Shown here piece by piece: positions 53,680 to 62,318 of a stretch of DNA of 64,000 bases. Positions within the stretch are counted from its first letter, which is position 1. Every line of letters starts with the position of its first letter. The position numbers and the translations under genes are program-made. The stretch is from Streptomyces sp. NRRL F-6131. GTDB taxonomy: Bacteria > Actinomycetota > Actinomycetes > Streptomycetales > Streptomycetaceae. Under the pieces are notes generated by a model that saw only the letters and a list, made by a program, of their open reading frames with translations, had not been told where the DNA came from and made no database searches. Location of the stretch: positions 1 through 64,000 of the forward strand of contig JOHN01000017.1 of NCBI GenBank assembly GCA_000719695.1, read 5' to 3'.

Positions 53680-55515
53680 CTACTCCTTGGAGTTCTGCGC
53701 GGCGGGGACTGCGGATTCTGCGGGTGCCGGGGCCTCGTCGGCCTCCGTGGTGCGGGGGCCGGGCGCCGTCCCGTCCGGGGCGCCGCCGGGCCCGGCGGAC
53801 CCGGTGGGCCCACCCGACTCGGCGGACCCACCGGACTCGGCGGGCTCACCGGACTCGTCGTCGAGCGCGGGGGCGTCGTCCTGGAGGTCCACCGCGAGCG
53901 CGGCCAGCTCCTCGGCGATCTTCGCCGACTCGCTGCGGCCCAGCCCGGCCAGCTCGACCAGGGTCCCGCCGTCCGGCAGGGCCACCGCCCGCACCCAGAT
54001 CCGGCGCCGCTGGATGAACAGCGAGCCGATCAGACCGGCGATCGCCAGCACCGCGCCGGTCAGGGCGATCCCGTTGCCCGGGCGGTGCGAGACGTTGAAG
54101 CTGGCCCACTGCCGGTAGCCCTCGAAGGTGACGCTGCCGTAGCCGTCCGGCAGGCTCCAGGCCTGGCCCGGCTTCAGCCGGGCCTTGGCGGGCTCGCCGT
54201 CCCGCTGCAGCTGGGTCAGGTTCTTGGTGTTGAGCTGGTAGATGTTCTGCGGCAGGCCCGAGTCGGTGCCCAGGTCGCCCGCGTAGGCGTTGAGCACCAG
54301 CGCCGGGTCCGCGTCCCCCGGGAACAGCGAGCGCGGGCCGGTGTTCTTGTCGAAGGCCACCGGGGCGGTCGGCAGGAAGAAGCCGGACAGGCCCAGCTGG
54401 GTCTTCCTGCCGTCCTTCTCGCCGTAGTCGGAGACCTTGATGACACCGGTGGAGGTCAGGTTGCCGTCCTGCGGCAGGAACGGGGTCGCGCCGGTGTAGA
54501 CGACGTCCCCGGCGGCGTTGCGCACCGTGATCACCGGGGCGTAGCCGTGCCCGATCAGGAAGAACTTGCTGCCGCCGATCTCCAGCGGGTGGTTGACCTC
54601 GATCTTCCCGTGCTTGAGCTTCGCCGGGTCGTCGCCCTCGTAGTAGTCGACGTTCGCGGTGAACTCCCGCGCGCTGCCGATCTGCGAACCGTTGTTCTGG
54701 AACTTCGAGGTGAAGGTGTTCAGCTTCACGTAGAAGGGGTCGAGGTCGTCGGTGCCGTAGAACCGGGTGCCGGTGAAGTCGTCCAGCTGGGTGATGGTGT
54801 TGGAGTAGCCCTCGCCCTCGACCAGCAGCTTGCCGCCGGTGCCGCTGGCCAGGCTCGCCCAGGCGAAGCCGCCGAGCAGCGCGAACAGCGACAGGTGGAA
54901 GACCAGGTTGCCGACCTCCCGCAGGTAGCCCTTCTCGGCCGCCACCGCGCCGCCGTCCAGGTGCGCCCGGAAGCGCCGCCCGCGCAGCAGCCGGTGGGCG
55001 GCGGCGTTGACGGCCGCGGCGTCCGCGTCCGTCCGCCAGGCCGCGTACACCGGCATCCGGGTCAGGTTGCGCGGCGCCGCCGGCGGCCGGGAGCGCAGCA
55101 CGCCGACGAACTGCCAGGTGCGCGGGACGATGCAGCCGGCCAGCGAGACGAACAGCAGGATGTAGATCGCCGAGAACCAGACCGAGCTGTAGACGTCGAA
55201 CAGCTGGAGCTTCTCGTAGATCGGCGCGACCGTGGTGTGCTGCGCCTTCCAGGTCTCGACCTTGAACTGGTTCTGGCCGTTCTGCGGGATCAGCGAGCCC
55301 GGGATGGCGGCCAGCGAGAGCAGGAAGAGCAGGATCAGCGCGACCCGCATCGAGGTCAGCTGGCGCCACATCCAGCGGAGCCAGCCGAGCACGCCGATGC
55401 CGGTGGGGCCGTCGGAGTCGGCCGGCGCGGTGGTCAGCCGCTCGGCCGCGTCCTCGGCCGCGCCCTGCTCCGCGGCGGCCGCGCGCTGCTCGCGGTCGGT
55501 CGTGGTCTTGGTCAC
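53680..55515 (-). CDS. resB: Cytochrome c biogenesis protein ResB
   Basis: 611 aa. N-terminal membrane helices (about 45-70, 100-125, 190-215) flank ResB motifs (MRVALILLFLLSLAAIPGSLIPQ, FVGVLRSRPPAAPRNLTRMP, FHLSLFALLGGFAWAS), then a large extracytoplasmic domain and a final helix near 500-520. The C-terminal 80 residues are Glu/Pro/Ala-rich. GTG start. Together with CcsB it makes up the System II haem-lyase complex. Confidence 0.91.
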   Translation of the reverse strand: MTKTTTDREQRAAAAEQGAAEDAAERLTTAPADSDGPTGIGVLGWLRWMWRQLTSMRVALILLFLLSLAAIPGSLIPQNGQNQFKVETWKAQHTTVAPIYEKLQLFDVYSSVWFSAIYILLFVSLAGCIVPRTWQFVGVLRSRPPAAPRNLTRMPVYAAWRTDADAAAVNAAAHRLLRGRRFRAHLDGGAVAAEKGYLREVGNLVFHLSLFALLGGFAWASLASGTGGKLLVEGEGYSNTITQLDDFTGTRFYGTDDLDPFYVKLNTFTSKFQNNGSQIGSAREFTANVDYYEGDDPAKLKHGKIEVNHPLEIGGSKFFLIGHGYAPVITVRNAAGDVVYTGATPFLPQDGNLTSTGVIKVSDYGEKDGRKTQLGLSGFFLPTAPVAFDKNTGPRSLFPGDADPALVLNAYAGDLGTDSGLPQNIYQLNTKNLTQLQRDGEPAKARLKPGQAWSLPDGYGSVTFEGYRQWASFNVSHRPGNGIALTGAVLAIAGLIGSLFIQRRRIWVRAVALPDGGTLVELAGLGRSESAKIAEELAALAVDLQDDAPALDDESGEPAESGGSAESGGPTGSAGPGGAPDGTAPGPRTTEADEAPAPAESAVPAAQNSKE

Positions 55516-55518
55516 GGG

Positions 55519-56292
55519 TCAGATTCCGATCTGGAAGTCGGCGAACTGGTTCTGCAGGTCACTCACCATCGAGTCCCAGACCCCGGTGACCAGCAGCAGA
55601 CCGACCACGACGAGCATGCCGCCGCCGATCCGCATGACGAGCGGATAGTGCCGCTTCACCCAGCCGAAGGCGCCCAGCGCCCGGCGGAAGGCCAGCGCGG
55701 CCACGATGAACGGTACGCCGAGGCCCAGGCAGTAGAAGACCATCAGCAGCGCACCGCGCTGGGCGTCGGCCTGGTTGAGCGCAAGATTGGTGACGGTGGC
55801 CAGGGTCGGCCCCATGCACGGGGTCCAGCCGACCCCGAAGACCACACCGAGCAGCGGCGCGCCGAGCAGCCCCACCACCGGGCGGCGGTGGGTGCGCACC
55901 TCGCGCATGCTCAGGCCGGGCACCAGGCCCATGAAGGCCAGGCCCATCACGACGGTGAGCGCCCCGAGCACCTTGCTGATGACCGCCTGGTGCTCCTTGA
56001 GCGTGTCGCCGAACTGGCCGAACAGCGCGCCGCTGGAGACGAAGACGGCGGTGAAGCCGAGGATGAACAGTCCCGCGCCGGCCAGCATCCGGCCGCGCCG
56101 GGCCCCGCGCGCGTCGGCGAGGTCGGCGGCCGAGAAGCCGGTCACGTAGGAGAGGTAGCCGGGGACGAGCGGCAGCACGCAGGGCGAGAAGAACGACACC
56201 AGGCCCGCCGCCAGCGCGATCGGCGCCGCGACCAGCAGCGCCCCGCTCTGGATGGTCCCGATGTTGTCGGCGAGCTGGAGCGTCGCACTCAC
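55519..56292 (-). CDS. ccdA: Cytochrome c biogenesis protein CcdA
   Basis: 257 aa with six membrane helices and the two redox cysteines in FFSPCVLPLVPGYLSYVTG and GWTPCMGPTLATV. It passes electrons from cytoplasmic thioredoxin across the membrane to keep the apocytochrome thiols reduced through ResA. GTG 56292 overlaps the resA stop (GTGA); resB follows 4 bp after the stop. Confidence 0.93.
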   Translation of the reverse strand: MSATLQLADNIGTIQSGALLVAAPIALAAGLVSFFSPCVLPLVPGYLSYVTGFSAADLADARGARRGRMLAGAGLFILGFTAVFVSSGALFGQFGDTLKEHQAVISKVLGALTVVMGLAFMGLVPGLSMREVRTHRRPVVGLLGAPLLGVVFGVGWTPCMGPTLATVTNLALNQADAQRGALLMVFYCLGLGVPFIVAALAFRRALGAFGWVKRHYPLVMRIGGGMLVVVGLLLVTGVWDSMVSDLQNQFADFQIGI

Positions 56293-56903
56293 TTCTGCTG
56301 CTCCGCCACGATCGGCTGGAGCATGGTCTCCAGCGCGTCGTCGGTCTGGCCGCCGACGGCGCGGGCGGCGAGCCGGCCGTCCCGGTCGATCACCAGGGTG
56401 GTCGGGATGGACTGCGGGTTGAGGCTGCCCTTGGGGAACTTCAGCAGCTGGGCGCCGGCCGGGTCGTAGATGCTGGGGAAGGTGACGCCCTTCTCCTGCT
56501 CGAAGCGGACGGCGTTCTTGATCTCGGTGTCCCTGGTGTTGATCCCGAGGAACTGCACGCCCTGGTCCTGGTACTTCTCCCAGATCCGCTGGAGGTCGTC
56601 CGCCTCCGAACGGCACGGGCCGCACCAGGAGCCCCAGACGTTCAGCACGACGACCTTGCCCCGGTAGTCGGAGAGCTTGGCCGGGGCGCCCTCCAGGGTG
56701 TCGCCGCCGATGTCCGGCGCGTCCTGGCGGTGGCCGACGGCGGCGGTGGAGATGTTGCTGCCCTTGGCGGTGACGAAACCGATCTGCCCGTCGCCACTGG
56801 CCGAGGAGCCGGAGGAGCTGCAGGCGGTGAGGACCAGTGCGGCAGCGGCGGCGGTGACCGCGGCGGCGGCGAGGCGGGGACGGAGGCGCGTCATGCCAGA
56901 CAT
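56289..56903 (-). CDS. resA: ResA-like thioredoxin-fold lipoprotein
   Basis: 204 aa. Signal peptide with lipobox LVLTACSSSG, then a TlpA/ResA domain with redox motif WCGPC (VVLNVWGSWCGPCRSEADDLQRIW) and the cis-Pro region PTTLVIDRDGRLAARAVG. It reduces the cysteines of apocytochrome c before haem attachment, fed by CcdA. ATG 56903 (MSGM...) is taken; ATG 56894 is equally possible, as no ribosome site decides. First gene of the operon. Confidence 0.9.
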   Translation of the reverse strand: MSGMTRLRPRLAAAAVTAAAAALVLTACSSSGSSASGDGQIGFVTAKGSNISTAAVGHRQDAPDIGGDTLEGAPAKLSDYRGKVVVLNVWGSWCGPCRSEADDLQRIWEKYQDQGVQFLGINTRDTEIKNAVRFEQEKGVTFPSIYDPAGAQLLKFPKGSLNPQSIPTTLVIDRDGRLAARAVGGQTDDALETMLQPIVAEQQK

Positions 56904-56939
56904 GTGAAAAGTTTCGCATGGAGTCACGGGCAGGTACCG

Positions 56940-56968
56940 GGGGGTCCGGCATTGTCTGCCGGACCCCC
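56940..56968 (-). terminator. Terminator hairpin between the phosphatase gene and resA
   Basis: Perfect 11-bp stem GGGGGTCCGGC / GCCGGACCCCC with a 7-nt loop, 180 bp downstream of the phosphatase stop. It probably ends the hemL transcript before the cytochrome operon. Confidence 0.75.
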
Positions 56969-57148
56969 TCTGACCTGCGACGGGACCGCTCGGCGGGGTG
57001 TCGCGGGAGTGTGACCCAGGTCTTACTCACACGGCGCTTACACCGAATCGGGAACCATGAACACCGTTCCGCTCGTCCGGGCTCCCTCGGCGTACCCGGA
57101 TCGCGGCCCCGTCGCGGTGGCCCCGTCGTGGTGGCCCCGGAGCCGGCG

Positions 57149-57829
57149 TCAGGCGCCGAAGCTCTTGCCCACCGGCTTGCTCTTGCCGCCCTTGCCGACC
57201 AGGTGGGCCGGCAGCAGGTCGCGGGCCGGCTCGCGGTAGCCGACCGAGACGATCCGGTCGCCCTCGTAGGTGAAGCTGGTCAGCGAGGCCAGCGAGCACT
57301 GCCGGTTGCGCGGGTCGTGCCAGAGCCGGCGGCGCTCCACGAAGGAGCGGACGATCCAGATCGGCAGCTGGTGGCTCACGCAGACCGCCTCGTGCCCGCG
57401 CGCGGCGTCCCGGGCCGCGGCCAGCGCGCCCATCATCCGCACCGCCTGCTCCAGGTACGGCTCGCCCCAGGAGGGCTTGAACGGGTTGGTGAGGTACTTC
57501 CAGTAGGACGGGTTGCGCAGCGAGCCGTCGCCCACTCCGAAGGTCTTGCCCTCGAAGATGTTCTCCGCCTCGATCAGCCGCCCGTCCGACGCCAGGTCCA
57601 GGCCGTGCGACTTGGCGATCGGCGCGGCGGTCTCCTGGGCGCGCTCCAGCGGGGACGCCACCACGTGGGTGATGTCCCGCCCTGCCAGGTCCTCGGCGAC
57701 CCGCTCGGCCATCTCACGGCCCAGCTCGGACAGCCGGTAGCCCGGGAGGCGGCCGTAGAGGACGCCCTCCGGGTTGTGCACCTCACCGTGCCGCATCAGG
57801 TGGACGACGGTGATGTCCTTGGCGCTCAC
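57149..57829 (-). CDS. Histidine phosphatase (phosphoglycerate mutase-like)
   Basis: 226 aa. The RHGE motif (LMRHGEVHNPEGVLYGRLPGYRLSELG) and the second conserved histidine (AVCVSHQLPIWIV) are present, as in the broad histidine phosphatase superfamily; the loop ENIFEGKTFGVGDGSLRNPSYWKYL is long. It probably dephosphorylates a small metabolite rather than phosphoglycerate. GTG 57829 with CAGGAG 9 bases upstream. It follows hemL after 56 bp and is likely co-transcribed with it. Confidence 0.85.
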   Translation of the reverse strand: MSAKDITVVHLMRHGEVHNPEGVLYGRLPGYRLSELGREMAERVAEDLAGRDITHVVASPLERAQETAAPIAKSHGLDLASDGRLIEAENIFEGKTFGVGDGSLRNPSYWKYLTNPFKPSWGEPYLEQAVRMMGALAAARDAARGHEAVCVSHQLPIWIVRSFVERRRLWHDPRNRQCSLASLTSFTYEGDRIVSVGYREPARDLLPAHLVGKGGKSKPVGKSFGA

Positions 57830-57885
57830 TTCTCGGTACTCCTGGGAACTCGTAAGGGCTGGCTCGTGCGGGCTGCGCGGGCGGG

Positions 57886-59214
57886 CTAGGCCGTGGCTTC
57901 GGCGGCGGCCCGGGCGGCGGCGGGCAGGGCGGCGGCGATCCGCTCGATCGCCCGCTCGTCGTGCGCCGAGGAGACGAACCAGGACTCGAAGGCGGACGGC
58001 GGCAGGTAGACGCCCTCGGCGAGCATGGCATGGAAGAACGCGGTGAAGCGGAACGCCTCCTGGGTCTTCGCCTCGGCGTAGTTCGTCACCGCGTCCTCGG
58101 TGAAGAACACCGAGAACATGTTCCCGGCGGTCTGCATCCGGTGGGCCACGCCCTCCTTGGCGAGCGCAGCGGAGACCAGGCCGGAGACCTCGGCGGCCAC
58201 CCGGTCGACGGTCGCGTAGACCTCGTCGGTGCAGCCGCGCAGCTGGGCCAGGCCGGCCGCGGTGGCGATCGGGTTCCCGGACAGGGTGCCGGCCTGGTAG
58301 ACCGGGCCGGCCGGGGCCAGGTGGGCCATCACGTCGGCGCGGCCGCCGAAGGCCGCCGCCGGGAAGCCGCCGCCCATGACCTTGCCGAAGGTCAGCAGGT
58401 CGGGCGCCCAGCCCTCGTTCGCCGCCTCCAGGCCGTACCAGCCCGCCTTCGAGACGCGGAAGCCGGTCATCACCTCGTCCGAGACGAACAGCGCGCCGTT
58501 CTCCCGGCAGAGCCGGGCCAGGCCGCCGTTGAAGCCGGGCAGCGGCGGGACGACGCCCATGTTGCCGGGCGAGGCCTCGGTGATCACGCAGGCGATCTCG
58601 CCGGGGTTGGCCCGGAAGGCCTCCTCGACGGCGGCGAGGTCGTTGTACGGCAGCACGATGGTGTCGCCGGCCTGGGCGCCGGTGACGCCCGGGGTGTCTG
58701 GCAGGCCGAAGGTGGCGACACCGGAACCGGCGGCAGCCAGCAGCGCGTCCACGTGTCCGTGGTAGCAGCCGGCGAACTTCACGACCTTCGCGCGGCCGGT
58801 GAAGCCGCGGGCCAGCCGGATCGCCGACATGGTGGCCTCGGTGCCCGAGGAGACCAGCCGGACCTGCTCCACCGGGGCGACCCGGGCGACGATCTCCTCG
58901 GCCAGCTCGACCTCGCCCTGCCCGGGCGTGCCGAAGGAGGTGCCGCGGGTGACCGCGCGCTGCACGGCGTCCAGGACGGCGGGGTGCGCGTGGCCGAGGA
59001 TCATCGGACCCCACGAGCAGACCAGGTCGACGTACTCGCGGCCGTCGGCGTCGGTCAGGTAGGGGCCGGTGCCGGACACCATGAAGCGCGGCGTACCGCC
59101 GACGGCGCGGAAGGCGCGCACCGGGGAGTTGACGCCGCCGGGCGTGACGACCGAGGCGCGATCGAAGAGCGACTGGGACTGAGGTGCTTCGTAGGGATAG
59201 CTCACGGGAGACAT
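57886..59214 (-). CDS. hemL: Glutamate-1-semialdehyde 2,1-aminomutase
   Basis: 442 aa class-III PLP aminotransferase. The PLP lysine is in [21 protein letters not shown] near 280, [31 protein letters not shown] and [19 protein letters not shown] are signature segments. It makes 5-aminolevulinate for haem from glutamate-1-semialdehyde, supplying the haem needed by cytochromes encoded nearby. ATG 59214 is used; a good ribosome site is not obvious. Two palindromes upstream are candidate operators. Confidence 0.94.
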   Translation of the reverse strand: MSPVSYPYEAPQSQSLFDRASVVTPGGVNSPVRAFRAVGGTPRFMVSGTGPYLTDADGREYVDLVCSWGPMILGHAHPAVLDAVQRAVTRGTSFGTPGQGEVELAEEIVARVAPVEQVRLVSSGTEATMSAIRLARGFTGRAKVVKFAGCYHGHVDALLAAAGSGVATFGLPDTPGVTGAQAGDTIVLPYNDLAAVEEAFRANPGEIACVITEASPGNMGVVPPLPGFNGGLARLCRENGALFVSDEVMTGFRVSKAGWYGLEAANEGWAPDLLTFGKVMGGGFPAAAFGGRADVMAHLAPAGPVYQAGTLSGNPIATAAGLAQLRGCTDEVYATVDRVAAEVSGLVSAALAKEGVAHRMQTAGNMFSVFFTEDAVTNYAEAKTQEAFRFTAFFHAMLAEGVYLPPSAFESWFVSSAHDERAIERIAAALPAAARAAAEATA

Positions 59215-59254
59215 GGTCTCAAATCGTGTCCTTCACCTCTGCATGTCGGACCTC

Positions 59255-59305
59255 ATCATCTGGAACGATGATCCGGGCGCCCGAGTCTGTACGGTTATCC
59301 GTACA
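59255..59305. promoter_or_regulatory. Two operator-like palindromes upstream of hemL
   Basis: ATCATC-N6-GATGAT at 59255-59272, and TGTACGG-TTAT-CCGTACA at 59288-59305, both perfect in their arms, 40-90 bp before the hemL start in a less GC-rich patch. The remaining part of the 59215-59682 gap holds no supported gene. Confidence 0.5.
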
Positions 59306-59682
59306 ACAGGACCCCTGGCTGCGCCGGCCCCCCGGACCAGTCAGACTATGTACCCGGAGTGTCTCCGGGGTTCGGCCGGCCGTCAGGACGGGCAGGAACC
59401 CCGGGTCGACGCAGGGGTGTGGAGAGGACTGCCGCGTACCGCGACTGGGTACGGCGGCGCATGACGGGTAAGGAGCACGTCCGGAGGGACACCGGATGTG
59501 CGGGGGTCTGTCGATTCCGGCGAATTCCGGTGAGGATGGTCCGAGTGTCCGAGGCGCAGGACGGCTACGACGAGGCCGCGGGTGGCCCCCGCCGGCCCGC
59601 CGAGGCCGCACGCGGGGGTACGGGAGCGGGAACGGGGCGTGGCGGCCGTGGCCGTGAGAGGCGGGGTGAGGGACGCGTGGGG

Positions 59683-60165
59683 GTGACGTACAAGTACTTC
59701 GGCGCACCCGACCGGGCGACCGCGGCCCGGGTCCCGACCGCGCTGGGTCCGGGCGGGCTCGGTCTCGACGCGGGCGAGCTCGGCTCGCTCGGCCGGCTCG
59801 GCGACCTGATGGAGACCAGTGGCTCGCCCAACGGCCACCTCTCCACCAAGATCAAACCGGAGACCATGAGCGCGATGGTCCTCACCGGCATCCAGGGCGT
59901 GCCCCTGCACCAGGTGCCGCCGCTGGAACTGGTCGTGCTGCACCCGGACTACGCCGTCGTCCAGCTCCCGCACAACGTGGTCGAGCCGCTGCGGAAGGCC
60001 GACGAGACCGAGCTGGGCGCCGCCGCCTTCATCTGGTCGACCGTCCCCGACCGCCGGGGCCCGCGCGACGCCTTCGTGATCTACAGCATGCTGCACGAGT
60101 GGCAGGACTTCGCCAACCGCCTGCACGAGGCCGGCCACCAGCTGTACTGCCTGGTCTGGCCCTGA
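59683..60165 (+). CDS. Conserved-looking protein of unknown function
   Basis: 160 aa from GTG 59683 (VTYKYFGAPDRATAARVPTAL...). The fold cannot be named; it contains METSGSPNGHLSTKIKPETMSAMVLTGIQGVPLHQVPPLELVVLHPDYAVVQLPHNVVEPL and ends LHEWQDFANRLHEAGHQLYCLVWP. It looks globular and soluble, with one Cys near the end. The frame is open upstream to 59359, but that stretch is low-complexity Arg/Gly; GAGGGA lies 8 bases before GTG 59683. Placed between hemL and the LCP gene; no functional inference. Confidence 0.7.
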   Translation: MTYKYFGAPDRATAARVPTALGPGGLGLDAGELGSLGRLGDLMETSGSPNGHLSTKIKPETMSAMVLTGIQGVPLHQVPPLELVVLHPDYAVVQLPHNVVEPLRKADETELGAAAFIWSTVPDRRGPRDAFVIYSMLHEWQDFANRLHEAGHQLYCLVWP

Positions 60166-60201
60166 GTCGACGGCTCCCCCCGGCCGGGGAGCGGGAAACG
60201 G

Positions 60202-60244
60202 GAACGGGCGGGGCCCCGGCGCCGAGCCGGGACCCCGCCCGTTC
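60202..60244. terminator. Bidirectional terminator hairpin
   Basis: Nineteen-base arms GAACGGGCGGGG-C-CCCGGC and complement with a single mismatch and 5-nt loop, between convergent genes. Confidence 0.85.
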
Positions 60245-60278
60245 GTCGTCGGCCGCGCCGACCGGAGCCGTCGGGGGA

Positions 60279-62117
60279 TCAGCCGCCCGAGCCGTAGCTG
60301 GTGTTGGCGCAGATGTCGTCGTCCGCCGAGCGGGCCTCCTCGGTGACCGAGCTGGGCAGCGGGGCGGGGGCCGCGGGAGCCGCCGAGGCGCCCGGGGCGG
60401 GGGCGCCGGCGCCGCCGTTGGCGTCCGCGTAGTCCTTGCCGAGGACGACGCTGATGCCGGCCGCCGAGGTCGCGGTGAGGGTGGCGCCGGGGAACAGCGC
60501 GGCGACCTTCTCCGCGTTGGCCTTCTGCCCGGCACCGTACTCGATCGTGGTGGTCGCCTTGTTGGTGGACTTCGCCTGGTTGACGCCGGTGACGGTGAAC
60601 TGCGCCGCCTTGAGCGCCTCGCCCGCCTTGGCGCCCAGGCCGTTGACGGTCGTTCCGTTGTAGACCGCGACCTTGACCGGCGCCGCCGGGGCGACGTGCG
60701 CGGCGGGCGCGGTGGTGGTCGGCGCGGGCGCCGGCGCGGCCGGGGCCTCCGGGGTGGCGGACGCGTCGGGCTGCTCGCCGGTGGCGTCCTTGCCGTCGAG
60801 GGTGCGGTCGGCCTTGATGGCCTCCCACAGCCGGTCCACGTCCGGCTTGACCAGGTCGAGGTTGGCGTCGCTGTAACGCCACGGCGGGGTCACGAACTTG
60901 AGGTCGTGCAGGTCGATGTTCTTCAGCGACAGGGCGAAGGACATCAGCTTGTCGACCGAGTTGAGCCCCTCGTCGACGCGCAGCGACTTGGTGGCCGCGT
61001 CGGCCAGCGGCAGCAGGGTGGTGGGCTCCAGGCCCTTCTTCTTCACCGTGCTGATCATCGAACTCATGAAGGCCTGCTGACGCTTCATCCGGCCGATGTC
61101 GGAGCCGTCGCCGATGCCGTGCCGCAGCCGGACGTAGTCGAGCGCCTTCTGGCCCTCCACCTTCTGCCGGCCGGCGGGCAGGACCTGGGCGCCCTTCTTC
61201 TGGAGGTTGGGATTGATGTCGTTCTCGTAGATGGCCTTGGGCAGGCACACCTCGACCCCGCCGACCGCCTTGGTCATCGCGGCGAAGCCCGAGAAGTCGA
61301 CCACCAGGGTGTGGTCCACCCGGATCCCGGTGAGCTTCTCCACCGTGTTCTGGGTGCAGGCGGCGTTGCCGTCCGGCGAATCGCCCTGCGAGAACGCGGC
61401 GTTGAACAGGACGTCCTTGCCCTTCTGCTCCTTGGTCCACTTGCCGTTGGGGAGCTTGCAGGGCGGGATGGTCACCAGGGTGTTGCGCGGGATCGAGACG
61501 CCGATGGCGTTCTTGTGGTCCGCGTAGACGTGCAGCAGGATCGTGGTGTCCGAGCGGGCTCCGTCGGCGTCGCCGCCGCCGAGGTCGGAGTTGCCGCCGC
61601 CCCGGCTGTCGGAGCCGATCAGCAGGATGTTGACCGGCTTGTTGCCGTTGGCGTCGGCGGTGGACTCCGGCGGGCGGTCCTTGCTCAGGCCGTCCGAGTC
61701 GATGGTCTTGATGTTGCCGCTGAGCTTGAGGTAGATCGCGCCACCGGTCCCGGCTATCAGCACCAGGGCGCCGACCGCCGTCCAGCCGACGATCTTCTTG
61801 ATCTTGCGTTCGGGCTTCTTGCCGCGCCCGCCGGAGCGGCGGTGGCCCGTACCGTTCTGTCCGCCGTCGCCGCCCTGTCCGCCGCGGCCGCCCTTGCCCT
61901 GGGCCGCTCGCCGGGCCTCGGCGCGGCCGCCGGGCCGGGGGGCCGGGATCGAGCCGGTGGCGCCGGTCGTCGCCGCGCCGGCCGTCCCGCCGCCGGAGCC
62001 GGTGCCGGCGCCGCCCGCGGACGCGCCCCGGGTGCCGCCGGAACCCGCCGAGCCGGTCGAGCCCTGCGAACGCGGCCCGGCCACGCTGGGCTGACTCCTG
62101 TCTCGGCGACCCGACAT
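60279..62117 (-). CDS. LCP-family wall teichoic/glycopolymer ligase with LytR_C domain
   Basis: 612 aa from ATG 62117. A Gly/Ser/Arg-rich cytoplasmic N-terminus (about 1-105), one membrane helix (about 108-130), the LytR-CpsA-Psr domain (about 150-340: NILLIGSDSRGG, ARSDTTILLHVY, GVSIPRNTLVTIPP, DFSGFAAMTKAVGGVEVCLP, LDYVRLRHGIGDGSDIGRMKRQQAFM), an Ala/Pro linker, and a LytR_C domain (about 478-570: PVKVAVYNGTTVNGLGAKAGEALKAAQFTV). It attaches glycopolymers to peptidoglycan outside the membrane. GAGAGGT precedes the ATG. Confidence 0.92.
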   Translation of the reverse strand: MSGRRDRSQPSVAGPRSQGSTGSAGSGGTRGASAGGAGTGSGGGTAGAATTGATGSIPAPRPGGRAEARRAAQGKGGRGGQGGDGGQNGTGHRRSGGRGKKPERKIKKIVGWTAVGALVLIAGTGGAIYLKLSGNIKTIDSDGLSKDRPPESTADANGNKPVNILLIGSDSRGGGNSDLGGGDADGARSDTTILLHVYADHKNAIGVSIPRNTLVTIPPCKLPNGKWTKEQKGKDVLFNAAFSQGDSPDGNAACTQNTVEKLTGIRVDHTLVVDFSGFAAMTKAVGGVEVCLPKAIYENDINPNLQKKGAQVLPAGRQKVEGQKALDYVRLRHGIGDGSDIGRMKRQQAFMSSMISTVKKKGLEPTTLLPLADAATKSLRVDEGLNSVDKLMSFALSLKNIDLHDLKFVTPPWRYSDANLDLVKPDVDRLWEAIKADRTLDGKDATGEQPDASATPEAPAAPAPAPTTTAPAAHVAPAAPVKVAVYNGTTVNGLGAKAGEALKAAQFTVTGVNQAKSTNKATTTIEYGAGQKANAEKVAALFPGATLTATSAAGISVVLGKDYADANGGAGAPAPGASAAPAAPAPLPSSVTEEARSADDDICANTSYGSGG

Positions 62118-62318
62118 CCCCGCACCTCTCACGGCTGTGCCATCGAACGATCGGCGCCAGGTCGTCCCCCCTGGCGCCAGGTGGAGCATACAAGCCGACC
62201 GGAAACGACCCGTCGCCGCGCCGGGGCCCGCGGGTGCGCGGGCGCCCGGGCGGCGGGCGGTCACCCGTCGGCGGTCACCCGCCGGAGGGCCGGACGGGCG
62301 ACCGCGGGCGGGCGGGTG

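Noticed and set aside
52051..56469. Long plus-strand open frame of 1,472 codons over the cytochrome c maturation genes
   Set aside because: Antisense shadow of ccsB, resB, ccdA and resA; no plausible domains.
59383..62193. Long minus-strand open frame over the LCP gene and the unknown 160-aa gene
   Set aside because: It shares the LCP gene's strand but in another frame, with an Arg-rich low-complexity product.
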